A stretch of 64,000 bases of DNA from Linderina pennispora (taxonomy: Eukaryota > Kickxellomycota > Kickxellomycetes > Kickxellales > Kickxellaceae): contig NW_024468252.1 of the NCBI RefSeq assembly GCF_002104995.1, positions 744,001-808,000 of the forward strand, given 5' to 3'. The position numbers and the translations under genes are program-made. Positions 11,676-22,290 of this stretch are shown piece after piece; the first letter of the stretch is position 1, and every line of letters starts with the position of its first letter. Under the pieces are notes generated by a model. The model worked only from the letters and a program-made list of their open reading frames with translations, searched no databases and had not been told where the DNA came from.

Positions 11676-12548
11676 ATGTATCCAGGCAACCAGAACTACA
11701 ACAACAACCAGTACGGTGGCTACAACAACGGCGGCAGGCTACCAGCCGCCCCAGGGCCCGCCTCCGTCCGGAATTTCAGGAGCGCGGATTTGGCGACAGC
11801 AGCTATGGTGGTGGTTACCAACCCCCGCAAGGCCCGCCACCCATCTGGCGACGACTACTACAGCCGGGCCGGACCGCAGCTACAACAGGTGCTACAACGA
11901 GACCGCACACAGCGGTGGCTACAACGAAGACCGTAGTTACAACGGCGGCTACAACGAGGACCGTAGCTACAACGGTGGTGGCTACCAGTCCGGCTCGTAT
12001 GGTGCGCCTCCACCACAGGGCTTCCCTGGTCAGGGCTATGCTCCCAATGACAGCCAGGGGTGGTTTCCCAGGCCAGGGGTACGCACCTAACGATGGGTAT
12101 GGTGGACCCCCGCCCCAGCAGAACTTCCCTGGCGACGGGTATTCCACCCGCTGGACACGGTGGTGGCGGACCCCCGGCTTTCCCCTGGTAGCGGCGGCTA
12201 TTCGGATGGCCCCGGGTCGTCCTACAGCCAGGCACCTTCGCACCGTGGGTCTGATGGCTACGGTGGCCCGCCCCAGAGCGGCAACAGCTATGGCGGACCT
12301 CCCCCTCCGGGCAACAACTATGGACCCCCAGGTCGCACCAACAGCTATGGCGCCTGGAGTCCGCCGCCATTCGGCAGCGGTAATGCGGTCCCAGCGGCCC
12401 GCCCGCCAGGTGGCTATGACTTTGGCGTCGCACCGCCAATGAACATGCCTGTCGGTCACTCATCGCCCTGAGGAGATTGACTACGGAGGCATGGACTTCC
12501 CTGAATGGCACCAGCCTGCATACACGTCCCCGCCCCCCCAGCAGCAGT

Positions 12549-12585
<37 letters not shown>

Positions 12586-13564
12586 CTCCCATGGAAGCAT
12601 CCCGCAGTACAACATCCCACAGGAACTGCAGCAGCAGGCAGGCAAGGTGCAGCTGTCAAACTGTGCTGGCCGCAAGCGCGCACTGCTGATTGGTATCAAC
12701 TATATCGGCACCAAGTACAAGCTGCGCGGATGCATTAATGATGTGCACAACATCAAAAAGTTCATCATGGAGCACTTTGGGTACAAGGAGTCCGACATGG
12801 TCATTCTGACTGACGACCAGACGAACAACCCGAGCCGCATGCCGACGCACCAGAACATCATCAAGGCGATGAAGTGGCTGGTGAGCGACGCCAAGATGAA
12901 CGACTCGTTCTTCTTCCACTACTCTGGCCACGGCTCGACTGTGCCGTGCAAGAGCGGCGAGGAGCTCGACGGCAACGACGAGACGATCTGCCCGGTCGAC
13001 TTTGTGAAGAATGGCCAGATTATTGACGACGACATGAATGCGATCATGGTGCGGCCACTGCCGCCTGGTGCGCGTCTCACTGCTATCTACGACTGCTGTC
13101 ACTCCGCGTCGGCGCTGGATCTGCCGTTCATGTATAACCACATGGGCAAGCTCAAGAACGAGAAGGCGATTACCTACGCCGGCAAGGGCCTGAAGGCAGC
13201 GGGCGAGTCGTACCTGAAGGGCGATATTGCTGGAGCGCTGAAGGGACTGACCTCGTCTATTGATGTCATGATGACTGGTGACCAGAAGCTCGAGCGCGCA
13301 CGCCGCAACAAGAGCTCGCTGGGAGATGTTATCATGTTCTCTGGGTGCAAGGACGACCAGACGTCAGCTGATGCGAAGGCTGAGGACCTGTCATTCACGG
13401 GAGCGCTGTCGCACGCGTTGATCAGTAGCATGAACGCGAAGCCGCGCCAGACGTATGTTGAGCTGCTGCAGGACATCCGTCGCCGCCTGGCTACCAAGTA
13501 CACCCAGCTGCCCCAGCTCAGTACCGGCCGTCTCATGGACATGAACACCGTGTTTATCATGTAA
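11676..13564 (+). CDS. type I metacaspase with Gln/Gly/Pro/Tyr-rich prodomain
   Basis: Ca2+-dependent cysteine protease of clan CD, Yca1-like, linked in yeast to proteostasis, aggregate clearance and stress death. The ATG at 11676 gives MYPGNQNYNNNQYGG. The prodomain (to about 12600) consists of repeats such as YNEDRSYNGG, GFPGQGYAPND and GGPP(Q/P), followed by a polyGln run. The p20/p10 catalytic region (12660-13564) is uninterrupted: RALLIGINY, catalytic His in FFFHYSGHGS, catalytic Cys in IYDCCHSAS, and the C-terminal FTGALSHALI. The prodomain changes reading frame about six times within 800 bases (near 11740, 11870, 12060, 12140, 12160 and 12470). Because all frames are low-complexity, the true prodomain sequence cannot be fixed here. 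The protease identity is certain. Confidence 0.95.
12539..12583 (+). repeat. CAG microsatellite in metacaspase prodomain
   Basis: A CAG-rich run encoding about 14 Gln with one Tyr interruption, just before the catalytic domain. It is likely length-polymorphic and a natural spot for slippage or assembly error. Confidence 0.85.
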
Positions 13565-13840
13565 CATGTAGCCATGTGCAAGGTATGACGTTTGGAAGGA
13601 GGCACCGACTGCGATGATTCTAGCTGCCTCGTTAAATGTTTATTCCTGTTTCCTTCTCTATTTGCCTCTTTTTCCTTTTTGAAACATGCCGCATGTTATC
13701 ACGCCAATGAAAAATTTTCATTCCATCGATTTTGTATTGCCATCAGGATTAAAAAAAAAAGCGGGTATAAGATGTGAGTGGTGTTGCGTGTGGATGACGC
13801 TAGGGTGCCATCTGCGGCTGCTTGCTGCCACCTACAATGT

Positions 13841-14920
13841 TCAGCTTGTCAGGGTTGCTGCTGCTGGGCGTAAAGTGCGTGCCGGTGTTGCTGCTGCTGC
13901 TGGCGCCATTTCCCATGGGCGCCGTGGTGGGCATCGTAGCGACGAACTCGTACGGGTTTCCTGGTGTGCGCCCTCGAGACGTATGGCGTTAGTCTGCGGG
14001 ATGGCGCCCTCAAAGAACGGCGACTGCACAGCGTGCTCAACCATTCCTTGCTCGCCGTGGCGAAAGTGCGGGGCAATGGCAGGGTTGGGCAGCTGGAAGT
14101 AAAAGGTCTCCTTGGTCAGCATATCAACGGCGACATTATACCAGGCAATAATGGCGGTCAGCATGCCGACGTAGCCGCTGGCATGCAGCACGCTCTCGCT
14201 CTGCGTCCAGTTGCCGGCGCACGTCAGGATGTTTGTCGCCAGGAGGAACAGCAAAAGCATGAATGTGCCCCAGTTGCTGCGCGAGGAACCAAGCAGGAAA
14301 ATGAACGTCTGCAGGACCCACACAAGATTGAAGATGCCCAGGGATTGGGCGCGCATGTCAGCTGTCATGCTGCTCAGTGTGTCGGCAATGCCGAACCCGG
14401 GGATGAGTGTTGCCGCATACGACATCCAGTAGCAGCCGTAGGATGTGAAGACAACTGCACCAAAGCCGTTGTTCGAGGCAAAGGCCCACGCGCCTGCCAG
14501 CACCTAATGAAGACAATAGCAAAGGAAATTCGGGATGTGTAAAATAGCATGTCAGTGGGGTGTGCTGTATAAACAATCGCAAACTATGGCCATGATGTTG
14601 GTGGCGGCGGGAGAAGAAGGGAGGGCGAGAATCAACCAAAGCAGGTTTGGTAGAGCGCGAATTTGCCCTATTACCCAACTGCCCATTGGTTGGGGAGGGG
14701 ACAGCGGATATCTTTTGACCATGCTATCGCTTACCTGTGCCATGCCGCCGTAGAAGAGAGCGAGACCAGTGACGATGTTTGGAGGGGCGCCAGCGGCTAT
14801 GCCGATGGCACCGGTGTGGAGAGCAGAGACGAAGGTAGACACGGCAAAGCCGGAGTTGCCCAGCGGTGCTGGGTTGCTGAAAGGGCGCCATTTAGGCTCT
14901 TGACGGACCATTGTGTACAT
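13841..14920 (-). CDS. Gpr1/Fun34/SatP-family acetate transporter, one intron
   Basis: Six-helix plasma-membrane carrier for acetate/ammonium. Exon 1 is 14735-14920 (62 codons, MYTMVRQEPKW) and exon 2 is 13841-14503 (220 codons). The 231-nt intron (14504-14734) has a GTAAGC donor and an ATTAG acceptor in phase 0. Splicing yields GLALFYGGMAQVLAGAWAFA, the family's FYGG.AQ.LAG motif, which independently confirms both splice sites. The N-terminal signature SNPAPLGNSGFAVST is also present. The C-terminal tail after residue 220 is Ala/Pro/Arg-rich. No frame break is needed: this is one of the few long genes that is intact. Confidence 0.93.
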
Positions 14921-16587
14921 TTAGCGTGAAGGGCTGGTTTGTGGAGGATGGAGGTGATGTGTCAGGAGCGCAGGGAGACCAGTTGAGTGGGATGCGTTCG
15001 AGAAGTGGAAAACGAAAATAGTAACTGCTGCTGTGTGCACTAAAAAATACTGGTAGATCTGCAGGCGGGTTTCAGAAAACGATGGAGGAAATTAGTCGCT
15101 CAGGGCAAAGTGGATATGAAGCGAAAATGGTATCCGTGCGTTCGGTGTTAAAACCAAGTAGTGAGGAAATTGCAGCGGAGAACGAAAAGGAGGGTGCTGT
15201 CGAGCTCCGGTTTCCAAAGGGTGGACACGGGCCACTTAAATGAGAAATAGGGGCTCTCCAGCTGAACCGCTGCGATGAAAGAAATGTCGATGAGAAGAAA
15301 AATTGCCGCTGCCCCTCAGTATTGGTGGGGGCGAGTGGCGATTGCGAGCAGAAATCCTGCGCCCAAACCTACCAGCCCGCGTATTTAACAACGCCAACGG
15401 GAAATATGCGCTAGTGGCGGTCCCGCCCAGGCACAGCGGAATCTCGCTGGGGACAATCTCACGGGATCCTCGCTGCCCTTGCCCGTCGCCTGCCCCCTTT
15501 TGTCGCCAGCGCACACCTGCCAGTCTCTCCTCAAATGTGCACGGCGCCGAAACCTCCTCCCCCTGCTGTTTGGGAGCAGCGCTAGATGGGTACGCTTTTG
15601 GAACACGAATTTTATGGACTCGGGGAAGAACGGGGAATTTTTCCTGATAGCCGCTGCTAATGGAAGGTGAAGAAAGAACAGATGGCACGTACATTTATGC
15701 GTGGGCCGAATAGTGTGGCCCAGCAGGAGGGATCGACTCGGAGGATATAGGCGCTTTAGGAACGCCTCTCCCATGCGGCAAGACTTGATGTGGAAGGGCA
15801 CAGGCGGTCATATATGGCCGTGTGCATGACACATGTGCAGAGGACAAGCCCTTTATTCCAAGGCGGTGATACATGGATGCTCGCTCTCGAACCAGGCATT
15901 CCAGACATGCCCAAAGTGCCCAATCCCCGACACATCCGGTTATAAGCAGGACGTCGGAAGGGCCAAAGCTGCAATGCCAGAAATGGATGGACAGGGTCGG
16001 AAATGCGATATCAGCTAACAGCCCAAACTGCTGGCTGGCATGAGCCTTTTTGCGCTTGGGCACCTGAGATCACCCTGCCGATATTTTGATATTCCAAGCA
16101 AACTCCTGCTCTGGAGTCGCAAGCAATTGAAGCCTGGTACTGCTATGGAGCTCGGGACACGACCAGGATCACCGCTAGTCCCGATACTTTTGCAGAACAG
16201 CTATTTGCTTGCTCTGCAGGAGCTAGTTCTGGACTCACACATCATCTCACATGAATGGGCAGATTCGGAGAGGAAAATGTTTATAGTTATGGCTGGGCCA
16301 AGGTGTCTGACTAGGATAATATGGCCAGCACAGGCAACTACGGGAGTCGCTCGATATTTTCCGGTCGGCCAAAGCTAGGGCCATCTTAGTGGGCATGGAT
16401 TAGGGTCAGTCCTGCACATGTGCTTCCTCATCAGCCGTGCACTGGCTGGGGATATCATATCAAACCGGAATCAATCTGGAGCCTCTACTCAGAATGCCCC
16501 TCTCAGGTGTCAGATACTACGGCATGGCCAGCGGACTGGTTTGGAAATCGATAAGATTGGGAAACAGAAAAATTGACCAAGGTCAGC
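14921..16587. other. gene-poor stretch with two overlapping ORFs
   Basis: About 1.67 kb. Holds the acetate transporter promoter (14921-15230). Two ATG-started uninterrupted ORFs lie head to head with overlapping 5' ends: 15695-16063 minus (MPKRKKAHASQQ, 122 codons) and 16040-16378 plus (MSLFALGHLRSP, 112 codons). Neither has a recognisable domain, and in DNA of this composition ORFs of that length occur by chance. I do not call them genes. Confidence 0.4.
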
Positions 16588-17823
16588 TCAGATGAAATGC
16601 TGGGCGATGGCAGCGTTTGCGATCCCGGCTTCCTCGACGGTTGCACTGTCGTTGTCGAGCACCTTGGGCGGCATCATGGTCTTGAAGTTAAACGGCCGTG
16701 CGCTGGCTGCGGGCCGCTCATGCAGCACATACGCCCGCAGATCACCGATGGTGTGCGAGGGGTTGACCTTGGCGACAATGCGAGTGCCGTCAGCCATGCG
16801 GATCTGCACCTGCACTGTGCGCTGGCTCGGGTCAAGTGTGATCGGAGCAGCGGCCTTGGCTGACGACGACGACGTGCGGCGGTGGAACAGACCGCCCGAC
16901 GCCGGGGCAGCAGTCACGGGTGGGGAGATGCCGCCCAGGCGGTGGCCCTGACCAGAGAACGGCTGCGGCGGAGCAGACGGCGGCGGGGTGTAGTCCTCTC
17001 CGGTGCGCTTGACCACGCGCATCTCGACCTGCTGGCCCGGCCGCACATTCAGGATATCTAGCGGCGCGCGGCCCTGCAGGATGGCCTCGAGGTTCTGGCG
17101 GTTGCGCGGGTCCTCGGTATTGTACAGCGGGCCGTCGCCGATGCTGAAGCCGTTGCGCCAGAACGTCAGCTGGCGGACCGCCACGTCATCTTCGGTTTCG
17201 CTCGGCTCCGACGGCTGGTACTCGTCGTCGTCAGCACCGCCCAGCGCACGGCCGCGCCCAGAGAATCCGGCCTCGGACGGTTGTGCTGCAGGCTCGGGCG
17301 GCGCCCCGCCCTCAGCTGCGCGACGCAGAATCCGGTCCACCAAGGACCCGCCCTCGTCGTTGCTGTCGCTGGACCGCGGAGGCGGGCGCACCGCCATGCC
17401 GCTGCGCTCGCCGCCCGCATACCAGTCCTGCGAGTCGTCGTCGTCGTTCTCTTCTTCGTCACCCAGCGACGACAGTGTCGCAATGCGCGAGCCTGAGCCG
17501 TAGCGGCGCCGCGGCACTGAAGATGCTGCCGAGTTCGATGGCGGCGTGCCGCTGGATGCCGCGTGGATGGGTCCGCCGCCCAGGGTTTGCGCGGATATAA
17601 CAGGAGCTGCGGCCGAATGTGTCGGGTCCTGGGGCAGTGCCAGATCCTCGTGGTTCTGTGCTGGTAAGCCCTCGGAGAGCGGCGGCTCCTCGTAGAAATT
17701 GCTTAGCGCCGCATTCAGATCCCAGTTGTTGGCCTCCAAATAGAACCGCGCCTGGTCTTCGGTGCCCGGGTTGACCTGCAGCCACTGTGCGATAAGCTCG
17801 TCGTGTGAAGTGGAATCGCCCAT
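16588..17823 (-). CDS. SHP1: p47/Shp1-type UBA-SEP-UBX cofactor of Cdc48/p97
   Basis: Ubiquitin-binding adaptor of the AAA-ATPase Cdc48, used in membrane fusion, autophagy and protein degradation. The ATG at 17823 gives MGDSTSHDELIAQWLQ. A UBA domain covers residues ~5-45 (TEDQARFYLEANNWDLNAA). A Gly/Ser/Pro linker follows, then a SEP domain (~205-280; QLTFWRNGFSIGDGPLYN and ILQGRAPLDILN) and a C-terminal UBX domain (~330-411; RTVQVQIRMADGTRIVAKVN). In yeast Shp1 and human p47 this order is the same. The 411-residue reading frame is continuous and ends at 16588. All three domains and the length fit, so the call is firm. Confidence 0.94.
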   Translation of the reverse strand: MGDSTSHDELIAQWLQVNPGTEDQARFYLEANNWDLNAALSNFYEEPPLSEGLPAQNHEDLALPQDPTHSAAAPVISAQTLGGGPIHAASSGTPPSNSAASSVPRRRYGSGSRIATLSSLGDEEENDDDDSQDWYAGGERSGMAVRPPPRSSDSNDEGGSLVDRILRRAAEGGAPPEPAAQPSEAGFSGRGRALGGADDDEYQPSEPSETEDDVAVRQLTFWRNGFSIGDGPLYNTEDPRNRQNLEAILQGRAPLDILNVRPGQQVEMRVVKRTGEDYTPPPSAPPQPFSGQGHRLGGISPPVTAAPASGGLFHRRTSSSSAKAAAPITLDPSQRTVQVQIRMADGTRIVAKVNPSHTIGDLRAYVLHERPAASARPFNFKTMMPPKVLDNDSATVEEAGIANAAIAQHFI

Positions 17824-19062
17824 CTCTAATGTGAAGGATTGGTTACGGCTTTGTAGTGTATTGAGCGACTTAAAAATAGCTGGCAGTTTGGGAGTCAGCA
17901 CACGAGAAAAGAGAAGTGGTGTTTGAGTTTCTGAGAGCGATGACGACAAAGGGCTGGGCTTTTGAAAATCAGATCAGCCATGCGATTAGGACGTGAGGGA
18001 GCCAGCATCTGTGCTGCGGCACCAAATGCCGATGTCATCGGAATCGTTCTTTTTTTTTTTTTTTTGGCTGTGGAGATGCCAGTGCATGTAGTGAGGCAGA
18101 TCATATCATTGTTGTGCTGCGCAGTGGATATGTTCGATCACACTATGCTACATAGGCTGGCCACAAATGGCAGCGGGTATACATCGACTAGTCTGCATAG
18201 TGGGACCGAACGGTCCTAGGCCTATTTCTTTTAATAAATCAAAAGACGTGCTTAGTGCCAGTGTCAGGTTGCAATTCTCCAAAGTAGCCAAGGCGGCAGT
18301 CAAAAGACACTTAACCGTGCCAAATGGCAGCAAGCAAAGTACAAGAAGCTAAAGATGGTGTGCGTGGCCATGAGAGGCAGGTGCGGTGTGGTTTAAAGGA
18401 GTGCTGAAGCTGATAGCTTGGCATGCTGGAGTGAGCAATATGGCTAGTGTTTCTAGTACCAGACATCTGGGTGTATTTCGTTGGCATATATAGTCCAGAC
18501 GATATTGCCAACTCATGGGCGAGGCACAGGGGGCGGGGGTTCGCACGGGGAAGTGGTATCTGGCCCTGCCTAATAGAATGGCTATATCTTTATCGGCGCG
18601 CAAAGCCGTAGCAGCGAGGATGATGATCGAGGGGCCGGGGGAGCGATCCGAGCTGTTTTTCGGCCAATTATCGCGTTGTATTCGCCCCGGTCAGCGAAGG
18701 AGAGAGGGTGAAAAGCATGCCCGCACGCACCGTGTCACAGGCCGATTTCTTCTTTTTCAACCCTTCATTTGACTCGATTTCGAAATTTGCTCACGTTTTT
18801 TCCTTGCACTTTCTTCATTTTTGTACTTTCTCCTTTTCTCGTTTTCTCGTTCTTATATACCTCCTTCCTCTAATACAACGGTTGTCACTGCCCGGGCAGC
18901 AATTCTCGTGAAAGCAGTTTGCCTGTTGTTTGAAGTTCCCTTCCCACTTGGCACGACTAACAAAGCGCATTCCTTCCAATTCATTTTTTTCCCACTGGTC
19001 ATTCAGTGCACGCTTTCTCTTAAAAAGAGCACCTGGCAAAGGCATTACTCGTGTATTCTACT
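17824..19062. other. intergenic between divergent genes
   Basis: About 1.24 kb between the Shp1 and 19063 starts, presumably containing both promoters. A T-run of about 17 lies near 18049-18065, and a pyrimidine-rich tract (18740-18870) precedes the plus-strand gene. A CTATATATG element is seen on the minus strand near 18490, upstream of the small candidate ORF at 18148-18371. Confidence 0.5.
18148..18371 (-). CDS. candidate small secreted protein (one frame break)
   Basis: Speculative. An ATG at 18371, about 120 bases downstream of a minus-strand CTATATATG element, opens MATHTIFSFLYFACC, a plausible signal-peptide core. One base away the frame continues LLPFGTVKCLLTAALATLEN and ends ...RCIPAAICGQPM at 18148. 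Joined, it would give about 74 residues with several cysteines. No homologue is known to me. With only one short hydrophobic start and one assumed indel, chance is a strong alternative. Confidence 0.2.
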
Positions 19063-22000
19063 ATGGCGACAAACGGCAAGAGTGGCGCCCGTAACGCGAA
19101 AAGGAAGGGCAAGAGCCGCAAGAATAAGGCGCAGAACAGCATCACCAACCACAACAACGACGGGTCTCGCAGCCCCACTCGGTCCACAACACAAGCACCA
19201 GCAGCCGACACACCGCAGGAACCTGAGGCAGCAGAGCCAGTGGTCCAGCCAGCACCGGTCTCGGCAGCGCGGAGCGCGGGCGGATCAATGGCTAGCGGCG
19301 GGTCGTCAGGCAAGCAGAACCAGATGTTCACAATAGGCACGTTTGAAGAGGACTCTGAGGATAGCGATAATCTGCTGGCCCGGGTCCAGAAAAGCGTGCA
19401 TCATGCGGCACACCCAGACGCGGGCAGCAGCGGAACCGGGCCCAATGGTGCAGCGCAGGAGACGGAAATGGAAACAGAAGACGCAGCCAATGCAGAGGCA
19501 GATCTGGACAGCCACCCTGAATCCAAAACGTCTTTGCATAACCGGCAGCTTTTGTCGGCTGCGCCTGCCGAGCCACCTGCAGGAAGGCAGCCTCTGTTTA
19601 CCATGGGGTCGAACTCGGAGCTGAGCGACATTGACAGTGTCGGTAATGCTGGGCAGCAGATGGAGCCGGCCGTGCAGCAGGCAGCGGGCGGAGATGGCGA
19701 TGATGATGTGTATGAGAGCAGTGACAATGGCGAGGAGGCCTTGCCATCAGATGATCAGCGTGGGCGTAGCGCAAGGTCTTATGACACCAGTGCGGCCAGC
19801 ATTAGCACCAGCATCCCGGGCAGCGACTCGCTGCAGATTGAAATCACAGAAGACAGCGGCGAGCTGCAGGGGGACGACACGGTTGTGGCGACGCAGCAGG
19901 CGGTGGACAAGGAAGGGGGGGCACTGGCAGCGTCGGCAGAGGACCCAGGCTCGCAGGGCATTAAGCGCACCAAAGGGCTGCACCTGTGCAAGGCCACCAC
20001 CAGCCTGTCGCAGCTGTGCCAGCTGTCAGGCAGCAACAGCTACGCGGACCTGGCATCGGACGGGTCGGGGCCGGCGCTGGTGATTCGCGACCGGAACACC
20101 AGCGCACCGGCAGCACGCCCGCTGCAGGACGTCGCGCAGACCGACGCAAAGTCGCCGGGCGCGGTGTCGCAGAAGGGCAAGGCGCATCGGCCACCGGTGC
20201 TGCACCGCGACGCCAAGCCGCGCAAGAAGGTGGGGGGCAAAAAGACACATCTGAAGAAAGCCACCAGTGCGGCGGCGATGCGGTCGCGGCAGCGTCACAG
20301 TGCGGGGCCTCGGCGGGAGACGTCGCATCCGCGCGGGCTGGGAATGTCGCGGCTGACGCTGGACGAGGGGCCAGCAGACAGCTCGTATGTCGACTACAGC
20401 GGCAGCAGCGACCTGGACACGGGGGAGGTGGAGGTTGTCGACGACGAGCGGCCGCAGATGCGCACAGTGTCGTCGGAGCCCACGGACGTAGTGCCGCGGG
20501 CGCATTTCGGGGCCCTGGAGCAGCCGCAGGGCAGCGTCAATTCGTCGACGGCTACACTGGGCGGGGCATGCCAGGACGCCGACGACACGGCCACGACTGC
20601 AAGTACCGGCAGCCAGCACGAGGACCGGGCGGTCCAGCTCCAGGAGGACAGCAGCACAGGCGATCGCAGCAGCGAGATTGCCCAGACACAGCCCGTACCA
20701 ACAGGCGATCCGCATGCGATGCACGCCAGGTCACGCTACCGCGACCCCGAGGCGGGCGATCGGCGGTTCGACGAGCAGCGCAAGCCGGTCAATGTGTCGC
20801 CACCGACCCCGCCGCAGGCCGACGGGCCACTGCATCTAGCGGACCGCGGGCGGGCGACCCGGCGGCACTCCGAGACCCGGGGGCGCGAACGGGTCGACTC
20901 GTCCGAGTACAGCGCGAACCACACAATGAGCATGAGCCGCAACATGGAGTCGCAGCGGCAGCAGAGCATGGTGGAGCGCGAGGAGGAGGCGCAGGAGGAG
21001 GCCAGCGCGCTGATGACGGGCGTGCCGCGCCGCAGCAACCGGCCGCTTGGCTCAGCGCCACACGTGTTCCTGAGCCCCAGCTCGCCAGCCTATGGCCAGC
21101 AGATCCGCCGCACAGACCGCATCTACGCGTACATGCGCGAAACCAGCAGTCCGCTGCTGGCCAGCCTGGAGCGCTGCGTCGATCTGCGCGAGCACCGCGC
21201 CGCCATTTCGCTGGCCAAGTCGCAGACCCGCAGTCTGTCGCGGCCTGACCCGTCGGACGCCGACCAGCGCACTGCATGGTGGGACTCGCTGCTGCCGCCG
21301 CCGCCACCATCGCCGGCCCAACGTGCCTCGCGATCGGCGGCGATCGGCGAGGTACCGGCATGGATGCTGGCCGCCCGACGCGGCCAAGTGCGCCGTGTAT
21401 GCGCAGACCGTTGACACCGGCATGGCCGGTCCCCGTGACCAGGCGGACCCCTGGGTGCGCTCACCTTGCGGGAGCTGCGTGCGCGCGCAAAGGAGCTGCG
21501 GTTCTCGCGCCAGCAGGAGCAGGCGGCCGTCAAGAACCACACCGCGGCGCCGCCGCCCAAGCTGATCACCACCACCACCGCGTCGCTGGAGACTTGGCGC
21601 GGGCGCCGTGTGCCCGGCCTGCTCAGCGTCGACACCTATGCCGGGTCCACAGTGCCGGTCGAAGGCACCAAGCCGGTGCTGCGGGCCGCCGACCCCATGG
21701 CTGCGTCGCCCGCCGACCACTCCAAGGCTGGCGCAGTGGCAGCCCCGTACCGCCGATTCGGCACCGTCTACGGATACACGCCCGACGCCCACATGTACAA
21801 GGCGCGGCGGCCACACGGCCCCGGCCACGCCAATGGCACTGGCCACACGACCAACTTTGGCGTGCCCAGCTTGGCCCACGTGCATACCAGCGCCATGTCG
21901 GTGCGTGGCGACAGCAGCCGGCCCAGCACCGCCGGTCTGTGGGACAGCAATGTGCGCCGGTCAAGCTACTTTGACCGCCTGTCGGTCGACGAGGCCCGCC

Positions 22001-22095
22001 CACAGATGCCTGCGTCGCTGCAGACGTCCACTGCTGGTCTGCTGCGCCGCGTCATCTCGGGGCTGACTGGCTCGTCAAGCTACGGCGCAACCTAG
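19063..22095 (+). CDS. long low-complexity Ser/Ala/basic protein, unknown function
   Basis: The ATG at 19063 gives MATNGKSGARNAKRKGKSRKN, a very basic start. The frame is open for nearly 2.4 kb, changes near 21385 and 21455, and continues to TAG at 22093-22095 (about 1010 residues overall). Acidic/Ser/Gln-rich stretches alternate with basic ones (KKVGGKKTHLKKATSAA near 20225). Short ordered-looking elements near the C-terminus include RTDRIYAYMRETSSPLLASL, ELRARAKELRFSRQQEQAA and STAGLLRRVISGLTGSS. No known domain is recognised. The profile suggests a mostly disordered scaffold or nuclear protein. An AATAAA lies 34 bases past the stop. That this is a gene is clear from the open frame; the role is not. 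Confidence 0.75.
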
Positions 22096-22128
22096 CCAGT
22101 CATAGTCTATTCTTCTGTCAGTTTCTGT

Positions 22129-22134
22129 AATAAA
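22129..22134 (+). terminator. polyadenylation signal AATAAA
   Basis: Canonical AATAAA hexamer 34 bases after the stop of the 19063-22095 gene, within the convergent spacer before Tudor-SN. Confidence 0.55.
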
Positions 22135-22290
22135 CATTGAACTGCAACCAGCCGTGGCACTGTCTGCCGGATGGGCATCCGTCCTGGGTGCGTCTTTGTG
22201 CAAGCATATTTGTGGATTTGAAGAGTAGAAGCCTGGCCCGAGTAAATATATGTTTTGGCATTGAAGAGATGTTGTATCATTTTTGTTCGG

